In this document: piece after piece, positions 45,718 through 54,253 of the stretch
Numbering within the stretch: position 1 is the stretch's first letter
Layout: the number at the start of each line of letters is the position of its first letter
Assembly (NCBI GenBank): GCA_003265435.1
Contig: NOXC01000012.1
Location: forward strand, 1-64,000
Length of the DNA: 64,000 nucleotides
DNA from: Cellvibrionaceae bacterium AOL6
Lineage (GTDB): Bacteria > Pseudomonadota > Gammaproteobacteria > Pseudomonadales > Cellvibrionaceae
Direction: 5' to 3'
The notes under the pieces: model-generated
Databases searched by the model: none
What the model was told of the DNA's origin: nothing
What the model saw: only the letters and a program-made list of their open reading frames with translations
Made by a program: the position numbers and the translations under genes

Positions 45718-46421
45718 ATGGCCGGTGCGGAATTCACCACGCGAGCCTTGGTATTGCACTCGCGGCCACTCTCCGATACAAAAAAATCCTCGTATTGTTC
45801 AGTCCTGACTATGGTCGTTTTTCCGCGGTTCTGCGGGGTGCTAAACGCCAGGAAAAGGCATTGAGTTTTACTGAGTATCACTGTGTTGCCAACGGTCGCG
45901 GAGACCTCAAAACCCTCACTCGCATGGAGGCTGTGAAGCGTGTTATCACGCTGACAGGAACGGGTTTGTTTTGTGGGATGTATGTCAATGAGCTACTGGT
46001 GCGCTTGTTGAAAGAGGGTGATGCAAGTGAATCCTTATATGCGTTTTACCTGGAGACCCTGCACAAGCTTCAGGCCAGTGAACAGCAAAAGGAATTACTG
46101 GAGATCTGTTTAAGGCGCTTTGAATTTCAGTTTCTCAATGTGCTCGGTGTGGGTTTGGATTTAGCCCAATGTGAAGATGGTACGAGGATTTCAGAGGGCG
46201 ACGAGCGCTACGTTTTTGAGCCCGATATTGGTTTTAAGCCCGCGCTCATTCCGCTTCATGCCTCGGAAGAGAAAGCGTGCTTTACAGGAACGCAAATAGT
46301 CGCGCTGCGTGAAGAGGCTTGGTCGGACGAGGTGCTGCGCGCAGCCAAGCGATTGAGTCGATTAGCTCTAGCACCGTGGCTGGGGAACCAACCCCTGCGC
46401 GCGCGTGAATTGTTTCGTTAA
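45718..46421 (+). pseudogene. recO: RecO recombination mediator, one-base deletion near the N-terminus
   Basis: ATG 45718 gives MAGAEFTTRALVLHSRPLSDT, the N-terminal strand of RecO (E. coli: LHSRPWSET). Reading then leaves frame at the run of seven A at 45780-45786. The downstream frame continues as K-I-L-V-L-F-S-P-D-Y-G-R-F to a stop at 46421. With eight A the frames join to give 234 residues, close to E. coli RecO (242), with the same spacing. A TTG at 45795 could start the second frame alone but would lose the first strand of the OB fold. RecO loads RecA with RecR. A sequence error or slippage is more likely than a true deletion. Confidence 0.9.
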
Positions 46422-46434
46422 TGCCTGAAGCGGA

Positions 46435-49230
46435 TTAAACTGAGGCTTCGAACAGCGCATTCAAATCGTGCTCGTCGTGCCAACGCTGCAGCTCGCAGAA
46501 GGCCGTGGTAAGTTCGAGCATGTCTTCGTCGATGCGATTCAAATCTCCATCTTTCAGTTTCTGATCCATGCTGCGCGTGATGCGTTTCAGCCGCGGCACA
46601 CCGCAATAACAGCAGGCCCCATGTAATTTGTGAATGTGCTCATAGAGCTCGTCATACGATTTCGTGTCGTGAGCGCGTTCGATATGTGGGCGCTCCATGA
46701 CAATGGATTCGAGCAGCATGGCGAGCATGTCTCTGGCCAGTTCAGGGTCGTCTCGCGTTAGCGCCAGACACTCACTGATATTTACCGGGCTTGAGAGTGC
46801 CATCGTGGGCTCTTCGTGTGTCTCCACTGGGGGATCGGGGATGACCGGTGGCAGTAATTTCGGCGCACTTTTATTGCGGGAGCCTACGACCCAACGGTCC
46901 ATGATTTGCCCGATATCGCTGCTGGTCAGCGGCTTACCGACAATATCATCCATACCTGCGAGCAGCAGGCGAGATTTTTCATCCTCCACGTTATGTGCGG
47001 TGAGCGCCACGATCGGTGTGCGCTCACCGCCGGACTCCAGTGCTCGCATACGGGTTGTGGTTTCGAAGCCATCGATATCGGGTAATTGAATGTCCATGAA
47101 CACGAGATCAAAGCGCGATTGTTCGAATTTCAAAATGGCTTCTTCACCAGTCGTGGCGGTGGTCACGTCCGCGTTAAAGTCGCTGAGCAGCGACGTAGCC
47201 AGTTTCAAATTCGATGGGTTGTCGTCGACCAATAAAAAACGCATCGGTGCGTTGGATGACCGCGGCTTATGGTTGCGTTTGTCATGATTGAACTTCACGA
47301 CACCCAGTTGTTCCAGCAAGCCCTTCCTAAACCGGGGCGTGACAAGAGGGTGCTGAGTCACAAACACATCCTCAGTGTTTAAGAGTTTTTTGAGCGATTC
47401 CAGTTTGCCCATGGGGGCAATGACAATAGTCGGAATGCCGAGCTCGTTCTGGATGGTTTGTATTGTCTGCGTGAGCAGGATTTTATCCAGGGTTTGCTGC
47501 GAGGTTTGAGCCTCGATAATGGCGATGGGCAAGTAGCGAGCGTGCTTTTGTGATTCCGCTTTCACCTTTTGGGCAAGATGGATAATGTTGGAAAAACTGT
47601 CCGCACGTTGATTGCGTATGCCGAGTTCGACCAGACGCGAAGTGATTTCCCGATAGCCGACTTCATTATTGGTGTAGACGATGGCGTTGACCTGATAGCT
47701 GGGGTCGATAAAGCGAGCCGGTGTGGGAGCTTGAAGGTCAATATCGAGCGCGAGCGTAAACGTGAAGTACCGAGTTGGCTCCGCATTTTCGAAGCCGACG
47801 GCGCCGCGCATGTGTTGTGCGATACCCCGTGCAATGGACAGCCCCATGCCCGCACCGGAATAAAATTGACGGCTGTTTTGCAGGCCGTCCTCGAGCTGTA
47901 CCGACCAGTTCTCCAGTTCGTAGGGCGGTAGGCCATCCGTGTGGACTTCAATTTTCAGCTCGGTCTGATCTTCGAGGCGGTGTAAGGTATGAACACAGAC
48001 TTCGATATAGGAGGCATTTTCAAACTTGATCGCGTTTGACACGAGGTTCGCGAGTACCTGCTGGACCCTTAAGGGGTCACCCAGCACTCCGTAGGGAATG
48101 TCCTGGTCGAGAGAGGAATACAGGTTGACACCCCGCTCATTTGCGATGGGGGCTTGCAGAGTGAGGGTGTCCTCCACTGTTCTGCGCAAGTCCATGCTTT
48201 TCTTTTCGACCTGCAGATTACCGCTTTCGAGGCGCGAGAAGTCATGGATGTCGTTGACAATGGTCAGCATGCCTTTGGTGGATTCCTCGATGGTGCTGAC
48301 GTAGTCCTGCTGGTCGACATTCAGTGGCGATTTTTTCAAAAGCTCGGAAAAACCCAGAATCCCGCTCAATGGCGTGCGCAAGTCCTGGCTGGTTTTTTTC
48401 AAAAATTCGGATTTCAGCTTGTTCAGTTCGACCGCATTTTTTCGTGCGAGGTCGAGGTCGATGTTGTGTACTTCGACCGTTTCTAGACTCTCCCTGAGCT
48501 CCTGGGTCGCATTTTCTATGCCTTTGCGAAAATCCATTTCTTTCTCGATGTGAATGGAGAAGCTTTCGTTGACCTGCTGGATGAGCTCCTCGAAAATGCC
48601 CGGCTTTTTCAGCATCACCGGGCTCATATTGCGCATATTGTTCTGTCTGTTCAGTATCCCGTTGAGTTCGTCCAGAGGCTGGAAGATGTCGCGATTGAGC
48701 GAGCGGTGGTAGAGCAGGGCAAATATAATAACGCCGAACAGAATCAGGGTTGTCACAAAAAGGAATTGCAGGTTGGACAGGGATGCGCGCGTGGTATCGA
48801 TGGCGACGATCAGCCAGGTCCCACTCGCTCGAGGGTCCCCCATGGGACGACTCAGATAGACCTGGTCATCAAGCACCCATTTTTCACGGCTGGTGTACGG
48901 TGCTCCGAGCACATGCTCTGGCAGGGGCATACCAACCTCAAACAATTTCTCGCCGCGGCTGTTCACTGCAGTAATCGATAAAAAGTCGTCCAGCTCCATC
49001 AGCGCGCTGGCGCGGCGAGAGAGGTGCTCATAGTTACTCAGGGAGTGGTTGTCGAGGTCGCTGAGGAGGATGTCCGCCATCAGTTCGTTGCGTGCGATAG
49101 TTTCATCTAAGCGTTGCTGGTGCACCGCGAAGAAGGTCGTGGCAATGGCGATGGCGCACACCAGCAGAATGCCGGTCGCATTGAGGCTGAAATGCCATAG
49201 CCGCGGTGTGGGATTGGGTTCGATACGCAT
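46435..49230 (-). CDS. gacS: GacS/BarA-type hybrid sensor kinase lacking the HisKA acceptor His
   Basis: 931 residues from ATG 49230 (an extended frame starts at 49308). Layout: membrane helix about 10-32, periplasmic region, helix about 150-172, HAMP, HisKA about 270-330, HATPase about 375-490, REC about 650-770 and HPt near the C-terminus. The HisKA box reads S-Q-D-L-R-T-P-L in place of S-H-E-L-R-T-P-L, so the acceptor is Gln (residue 282; codon 48385-48387). The G1 box is also degraded (H-T-D-G-L-P-P), while the N box (V-S-N-A-I-K-F) and G2 (G-A-G-M-G-L-S) remain. REC (M-D-I-Q-L-P-D, G-K-P-L) and the HPt His (H-K-L-H-G-A) are intact. The neighbourhood (divergent cysM, relA, mazG) is that of Pseudomonas gacS. 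It probably serves as a phosphorelay receiver rather than an active kinase. Confidence 0.85.
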   Translation of the reverse strand: MRIEPNPTPRLWHFSLNATGILLVCAIAIATTFFAVHQQRLDETIARNELMADILLSDLDNHSLSNYEHLSRRASALMELDDFLSITAVNSRGEKLFEVGMPLPEHVLGAPYTSREKWVLDDQVYLSRPMGDPRASGTWLIVAIDTTRASLSNLQFLFVTTLILFGVIIFALLYHRSLNRDIFQPLDELNGILNRQNNMRNMSPVMLKKPGIFEELIQQVNESFSIHIEKEMDFRKGIENATQELRESLETVEVHNIDLDLARKNAVELNKLKSEFLKKTSQDLRTPLSGILGFSELLKKSPLNVDQQDYVSTIEESTKGMLTIVNDIHDFSRLESGNLQVEKKSMDLRRTVEDTLTLQAPIANERGVNLYSSLDQDIPYGVLGDPLRVQQVLANLVSNAIKFENASYIEVCVHTLHRLEDQTELKIEVHTDGLPPYELENWSVQLEDGLQNSRQFYSGAGMGLSIARGIAQHMRGAVGFENAEPTRYFTFTLALDIDLQAPTPARFIDPSYQVNAIVYTNNEVGYREITSRLVELGIRNQRADSFSNIIHLAQKVKAESQKHARYLPIAIIEAQTSQQTLDKILLTQTIQTIQNELGIPTIVIAPMGKLESLKKLLNTEDVFVTQHPLVTPRFRKGLLEQLGVVKFNHDKRNHKPRSSNAPMRFLLVDDNPSNLKLATSLLSDFNADVTTATTGEEAILKFEQSRFDLVFMDIQLPDIDGFETTTRMRALESGGERTPIVALTAHNVEDEKSRLLLAGMDDIVGKPLTSSDIGQIMDRWVVGSRNKSAPKLLPPVIPDPPVETHEEPTMALSSPVNISECLALTRDDPELARDMLAMLLESIVMERPHIERAHDTKSYDELYEHIHKLHGACCYCGVPRLKRITRSMDQKLKDGDLNRIDEDMLELTTAFCELQRWHDEHDLNALFEASV

Positions 49231-49468
49231 TCTATTCTCGGTATTAGCAAAGCGGTGCGAAACCTGCGAAGGGGTTGGCGGTGCCGACAATGTAACCTTG
49301 TTCGGCAATGAGCGCCAGTAGGCACCCGTGATGCCGCCATTTGTCGGGGTGGCTTAGGGGGGATTTTTCGTGCATTTTTGCGTAAACTTGCAGGTTTGAT
49401 GTGTCGCTCCTTTCCTTGATGTGAACACGGGGCTGACGGGCGGCAGAAAGAATAGAGATGCTTCAGAC

Positions 49469-50380
49469 ATGAGTGCTTTCCCCACAATCGAGAGCTTTAT
49501 TGGCAGTACGCCTCTGGTGCGGCTACAGCGCCTCCCCGGCACGGAGCGTAACGATGTGCTGGTCAAGCTAGAAGGCAACAACCCCGCGGGCTCCGTCAAA
49601 GACCGGCCCGCGCTGTCGATGATCCAGCGCGCGGAGGCACGCGGCCAGATCGTGCCCGGGGACACGCTGATCGAAGCCACCAGTGGTAACACCGGGATCG
49701 CCTTGGCGATGGCCGCGGCGGTTAAAGGGTATCGGATGATCCTGATTATGCCGGACAACGCAACCGCAGAACGCAAAGCCTCCATGCGGGCCTACGGCGC
49801 CGAGCTTATTCTGGTGACCAAAGAAGAAGGCATGGAAGGTGCACGGGATCTCGCGAAGCAGATGGAAGCAGATGGAAAGGGTATCGTACTGGATCAGTTC
49901 GGCAATACCGATAATCCGCTCGCGCATTATGAGGGCACTGGCCCGGAAATCTGGCAGCAGAGCCAAGGGCGCGTCACCCACTTTATCAGTTCGATGGGCA
50001 CGACCGGCACGATAGTGGGCTGTTCGCGCTACTTAAAGGAACAAAACCCGGGAATTCAGGTCATAGGCCTTCAGCCTGATGAAGGTGCCGCGATTCCCGG
50101 TATCCGAAGATGGCCTGAAGCGTATCTGCCCGCCATCTATAATGATGAGAATATCGATGAGATACGCTTGGTATCGCAAGCGCTCGCGGTTTCAACCATG
50201 CGTGACCTTGCGCGCGAGGAAGGCATCTTCTGTGGTGTCTCCTCGGGTGCAGCCGTTGCGGTGGCGCTCAGCCTGGCTGAGCAGCTAGAGGGCGCGGTGA
50301 TCGTTGCGATCGTCTGTGATCGGGGTGATCGGTATCTCTCCAGCGGGTATTTCAACGACGAGGACAGTGAGCAGCGCTGA
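49469..50380 (+). CDS. cysM: Cysteine synthase B
   Basis: 303 residues, exactly as in E. coli CysM, from ATG 49469 (upstream start at 49421 is less likely). PLP Lys in G-S-V-K-D-R-P-A, substrate loop T-S-G-N-T-G-I-A-L and the G-T-T-G-T-I-V phosphate loop. It makes cysteine from O-acetylserine and sulphide or thiosulphate. The synteny with gacS and relA is conserved in Pseudomonas, but the rlmD gene usual between cysM and relA is absent. Confidence 0.96.
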   Translation: MSAFPTIESFIGSTPLVRLQRLPGTERNDVLVKLEGNNPAGSVKDRPALSMIQRAEARGQIVPGDTLIEATSGNTGIALAMAAAVKGYRMILIMPDNATAERKASMRAYGAELILVTKEEGMEGARDLAKQMEADGKGIVLDQFGNTDNPLAHYEGTGPEIWQQSQGRVTHFISSMGTTGTIVGCSRYLKEQNPGIQVIGLQPDEGAAIPGIRRWPEAYLPAIYNDENIDEIRLVSQALAVSTMRDLAREEGIFCGVSSGAAVAVALSLAEQLEGAVIVAIVCDRGDRYLSSGYFNDEDSEQR

Positions 50381-50465
50381 ATGGAATGTGGTTTGCTGGG
50401 GGCTTGGGATGCTCCAGTCTGTGCGTAGGCACAATCGCAAGCAGGACACGCAGTGTAGGTGAAGC

Positions 50466-52709
50466 ATGGTCAAGGTAAAGGAACATCACCCTCAAGCCAG
50501 TGACGAGGTGGACATCGACGCCTGGGTACAGGACATTCTGGCTCGCTCAGGTTCATCGGACCCGGAAAGTGAGGGGCCGCTACTCAAGGCGGCCTGCGAG
50601 CTGGCCCGGTCGCGGGATGCTGAAATCGGCGACCCCGAGACCTATTGGGGGGAAGGCTTCACGTCCTTTCTTGCCGGCTTGGAAATGGCCGAACTGCTCG
50701 CCGACCTGCACCTCGATGTCGAAGCCCTGGTGGCGGCCATCGTATACCGCAGCGTGCGTGAGGGCAAACTGGATCAGGACGTACTCACCAAAAAGTTTGG
50801 TGACAATGTCAGCGAGCTTGTGGTCGGCGTGCGCCGCATGGCGGCGATTACCGGGCTGTCTAGCAATACCCACGATGCGGTGTTTGGGCAGGACGGAGAA
50901 GATCAGGCAGAAAAACTGCGTAAGTTGCTCATTGCCATCGTCGACGATGTCCGTATCGCGCTCATCAAGCTCGCCGAGCGGACCTGTGCGATCCGTGCTG
51001 CGAAAAAGGCCGACCCCGAACGCCGCAAAAAAGTGGCGCGCGAGGTCGCCGATATCTATGCGCCCCTCGCGCACCGTCTAGGTATTGGTCACATCAAGTG
51101 GGAACTTGAAGACCTTTCTTTCCGCTATTTGCAACCCTTTGACTACAAGTACATCGCGAAGCTGCTTGATGAAAAGCGACTCGACCGAGAGGAATACATT
51201 TCGACGGTTGTCTCGACGATTAAGCAAAAGCTCGGTTCAGAGGGGATCGAAGCCGATGTGACCGGGCGACCCAAGCACATCTACAGCATCTGGCGGAAGA
51301 TGAAGCGCAAGAACGTCAGTTTCGCCGAGATTTATGATATCCGCGCGGTACGTGTGCTAGTGAACAGTGAACGGGATTGCTACGGCGCCCTGGGTATCGT
51401 CCATTCGATGTGGCGACACATTCCGCACGAAATGGACGATTACATTGCCAGCGCAAAGGAAAACGGCTATCGCTCTTTGCATACGGCGGTGCATGGTCCG
51501 GACAATAAAATTCTCGAAATACAGATCCGCACCCACGGCATGCATGAAGAGGCCGAGTACGGGGTGTGCTCGCACTGGCGCTATAAAGGCACGGACAAAG
51601 CCAGTCAGGCACTGGGCTATGAGCAGAAGATTGAATGGCTGCGCCAGGTGATTGAATGGCAGGAGACGGATATCGGGGTCCCGTGGGAGGACCAACTGCC
51701 AAAAGGCATCGAGCAAGATCGTATTTACGTCTTCACACCGGAAGGGCATGTTGTCGACCTGCCTCCCGGTGCGACCCCGGTTGATTTTGCATTCCGTATT
51801 CATACGGATGTCGGCTTGCGTTGCCGGGGCGCGAAGGTCAATGGCCGTATCGTGCCGCTAAACCACCACCTCAATACGGCGGATCAGGTACAAATTCTCA
51901 AGGGGACTCGCGAGAACCCCAGTCGTGATTGGCTGAACAACCATTTGGGCTATATCAACACGTCGAAAGCGCGTTCTCGCTTGCAACATTGGTTCAAGCA
52001 GCAGGATCGCGATCAGAATATCGCCGATGGACGTGCCTTGCTTGACCACGAATTCAAACGCCTGGCCATCGAAAATTTCGATTTTGAAGAACTGGCGCAA
52101 ACGCTCAACCTCAAAACCCTCGATGACCTGTACGCAGCGGTCGGTGTGGCGGATCTCGGGGTTGAAAAAGTCATCGATGCGGCTCATCGACTCCTCGACA
52201 AAGACAAAAAGCGCGAGCCGGTCGTTCCCATTGTGGGTAAGGCGAGCGACGTCAATCGCGGGGCCGATGTGTATATTAACGGTGTCGGAAACCTGCTTTC
52301 TTACATCGCGAAGTGTTGTAAACCCGTGCCCGGAGAGCGAATCTCGGGCTACATCACGCTGGGCCGTGGTGTGTCGATTCATCGACAGGACTGCACCAAC
52401 CTGCTGCGCAAGCTCGAGGAAGAGCCCGAGCGCGTGATCGCGGTGGATTGGGCGGAAGAGCCCCAGGAGCAGTATTCTGCCGTGATCAGCATCGAAGCAT
52501 TCGACCGTCACGGTCTGTTGCGAGACATCACCACACTGCTCGATCGAGAGCGTGTCAACGTCAGTGCGATGCAGACCTTTTCCAATAAAAAGAAACACAC
52601 GGTGGACATGATGTTGACGGTCGAAATCAGTGACCTGAAGTCCCTGAGCCGGATATTGGCGCGCTTGAGTCAACTCCCCAACGTGTGGTCAGTACGCCGA
52701 AAAGATTAA
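50466..52709 (+). CDS. relA: RelA, (p)ppGpp synthetase
   Basis: 747 residues. The N-terminal hydrolase region has Y-R-S-V-R-E-G-K in place of the L-H-D-x-x-E-D motif of active hydrolases, so it is inactive. The synthetase domain (about 240-360) has the EXDD-type P-H-E-M-D-D-Y-I and G-Y-R-S-L-H-T-A-V. TGS and ACT domains follow. It makes the alarmone on starved ribosomes. SpoT is not in the window. Confidence 0.96.
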   Translation: MVKVKEHHPQASDEVDIDAWVQDILARSGSSDPESEGPLLKAACELARSRDAEIGDPETYWGEGFTSFLAGLEMAELLADLHLDVEALVAAIVYRSVREGKLDQDVLTKKFGDNVSELVVGVRRMAAITGLSSNTHDAVFGQDGEDQAEKLRKLLIAIVDDVRIALIKLAERTCAIRAAKKADPERRKKVAREVADIYAPLAHRLGIGHIKWELEDLSFRYLQPFDYKYIAKLLDEKRLDREEYISTVVSTIKQKLGSEGIEADVTGRPKHIYSIWRKMKRKNVSFAEIYDIRAVRVLVNSERDCYGALGIVHSMWRHIPHEMDDYIASAKENGYRSLHTAVHGPDNKILEIQIRTHGMHEEAEYGVCSHWRYKGTDKASQALGYEQKIEWLRQVIEWQETDIGVPWEDQLPKGIEQDRIYVFTPEGHVVDLPPGATPVDFAFRIHTDVGLRCRGAKVNGRIVPLNHHLNTADQVQILKGTRENPSRDWLNNHLGYINTSKARSRLQHWFKQQDRDQNIADGRALLDHEFKRLAIENFDFEELAQTLNLKTLDDLYAAVGVADLGVEKVIDAAHRLLDKDKKREPVVPIVGKASDVNRGADVYINGVGNLLSYIAKCCKPVPGERISGYITLGRGVSIHRQDCTNLLRKLEEEPERVIAVDWAEEPQEQYSAVISIEAFDRHGLLRDITTLLDRERVNVSAMQTFSNKKKHTVDMMLTVEISDLKSLSRILARLSQLPNVWSVRRKD

Positions 52710-52764
52710 ACCGCTTTCATTCATCGTCCCTTGCGGCCAGCAGGGCTTACCGGAATTCGCTTGC

Positions 52765-53583
52765 ATGACTGATACCCGCGTCTATTCGCTCGACGATCTG
52801 CTTTATCTGATGGCGAGGCTCAGAAAGCCCGACACGGGCTGCCCTTGGGATCTTGAGCAAAGCTATCAATCCATCACGCCTTCGACGATCGAAGAGGCTT
52901 ACGAAGTGGTCGATGCGATTGAGCGCGGCGACATGCAGCACCTGCGTGAAGAACTTGGGGATCTCGTGTTCCAAGCGGTATTTTACGCGCAGCTGGCGGA
53001 GGAGGATGGGCACTTTGATTTCCGTGACATCATTGATGGGCTGACTGCAAAATTGATTCGCCGTCATCCCCACGTGTTTTCCGACGGCGTTCTAGAAAGC
53101 GAGCGCTGCACCGAAAGTGATCAGGTTTTGCCCTCTGTTGGTGCTCAATGGGAGGCCATTAAAGCGGAGGAGCGCAAGCAGAAAGGTGCGGGCGGATTGT
53201 TGGATGATGTGCCAGTCACCTTGCCTTCTTTACAACGCGCGCAAAAATTACAAAAGCGCGTAGCGAAGCAAGGCATGGATTTTTCCAGTTCTGAGGCGGC
53301 GCTTGCAAAGATTGAAGAAGAGCTCGAAGAGCTACGTGAAGCACAACGGGAAGGGTCGACGGCACAGCAAGAGGAGGAGCTGGGCGACCTGCTGTTTTCC
53401 TGTGTAAACTTTGCGCGCAAGCGCGGCCTGGACGCCGATGCCTGTTTGCGTCGGGCGAACACAAAATTCGAGCGGCGTATCCGTGCGATGGACACGGCCA
53501 TCAGCGCATCCGGTCAATCCTGGTCCGCATTGTCAGAGGCGGACTACGATGCACTGTGGAACCAAGCTAAAGCGCGTGAGTGA
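52765..53583 (+). CDS. mazG: MazG nucleoside triphosphate pyrophosphohydrolase
   Basis: 272 residues with two MazG domains: E-E-x-x-E and D-V-V-F motifs in the first (E-E-A-Y-E-V-V-D and L-G-D-L-V-F) and E-E-E-L-G-D-L-L-F in the second. It hydrolyses NTPs and, in E. coli, can lower ppGpp. Located after relA. Confidence 0.95.
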   Translation: MTDTRVYSLDDLLYLMARLRKPDTGCPWDLEQSYQSITPSTIEEAYEVVDAIERGDMQHLREELGDLVFQAVFYAQLAEEDGHFDFRDIIDGLTAKLIRRHPHVFSDGVLESERCTESDQVLPSVGAQWEAIKAEERKQKGAGGLLDDVPVTLPSLQRAQKLQKRVAKQGMDFSSSEAALAKIEEELEELREAQREGSTAQQEEELGDLLFSCVNFARKRGLDADACLRRANTKFERRIRAMDTAISASGQSWSALSEADYDALWNQAKARE

Positions 53584-53610
53584 TAACCGTCACGCGCCGC
53601 AGGCGTTTCT

Positions 53611-53946
53611 TTAAGAGTTGGCTGCGTTTTTGTAGCGCGCGAGGTGCTTGCGCGTGAGTGTCTGGAAGGCCGGGGTTGGCCCAGTGTCTTTGTAGATGGG
53701 GTCCCCGAACTCATCGAGGGTGGCCACTTCATTCCCCGCAATGTACGGGAAGCACTGTTCCAGTTCCGCTAGCGCTGCCGATACCAGCTCGCTGACGAGC
53801 TGCTCTCGTGTTCGGCGTGGGTACATGTCCGCCAGCGCGTCTATCTTGGCCGCATCTTCCAGTGTGAGATGCACGTTGTAGGTCTCTTCCGTCAGATTAC
53901 CTTGTGCGTGATCTTCCCAAAGTCCTACCAGTTCCTTAATCGTCAT
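53611..53946 (-). CDS. Conserved hypothetical protein (type 1 pili tip component-like annotation)
   Basis: 111 residues, soluble and acidic. The pattern H-L-T-L-E-D-A-A-K-I-D-A-L-A-D-M-Y-P-R-R-T is like a short protein of Pseudomonas often labelled pilin assembly or type 1 pili tip component. The function is untested and I do not assign one. The ribosome site AGGTCGGAG is in the right arm of an inverted repeat. Confidence 0.7.
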   Translation of the reverse strand: MTIKELVGLWEDHAQGNLTEETYNVHLTLEDAAKIDALADMYPRRTREQLVSELVSAALAELEQCFPYIAGNEVATLDEFGDPIYKDTGPTPAFQTLTRKHLARYKNAANS

Positions 53947-54253
53947 AACTCCGACCTGCTTGTGTCAATACTAATAAGCAAACAGCAGCGAAGGAGGTCG
54001 GACCAACGTGTCCGATGACCGAGCTCCTTCGAGCTCTCTCGTGACAGTGTTACATCAGTGTACATTCAAATTTCAGACCAGCTTTGTAGAGCGGAAAAGA
54101 ATGGCTGATCTACAGTGACAAATCTTACACGGACAACATGAACCCATGCTGAACCGCCTGGACCGTCGGTGTCGGCCCTTAAATTAGTTATAGCTCACTC
54201 CCGCGTCCACCACACGCATTCTGAGCTGAAATGATGAAAATGTGATGACGTCG
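53947..54253. other. 307-bp intergenic region with a Shine-Dalgarno-containing inverted repeat
   Basis: TCCGACCT at 53950-53957 is the reverse complement of AGGTCGGA at 53995-54002. On the - strand the second arm holds the ribosome site of the 53611-53946 gene. The remaining ~200 bp hold the 3' end of the MbaA-like gene; I see no clear gene or terminator there. Confidence 0.5.

Noticed and set aside
45795-46421. A truncated but real RecO starting at TTG 45795
   Set aside because: The upstream frame encodes a clear RecO N-terminal strand in the correct spacing, so one missing A explains it better.
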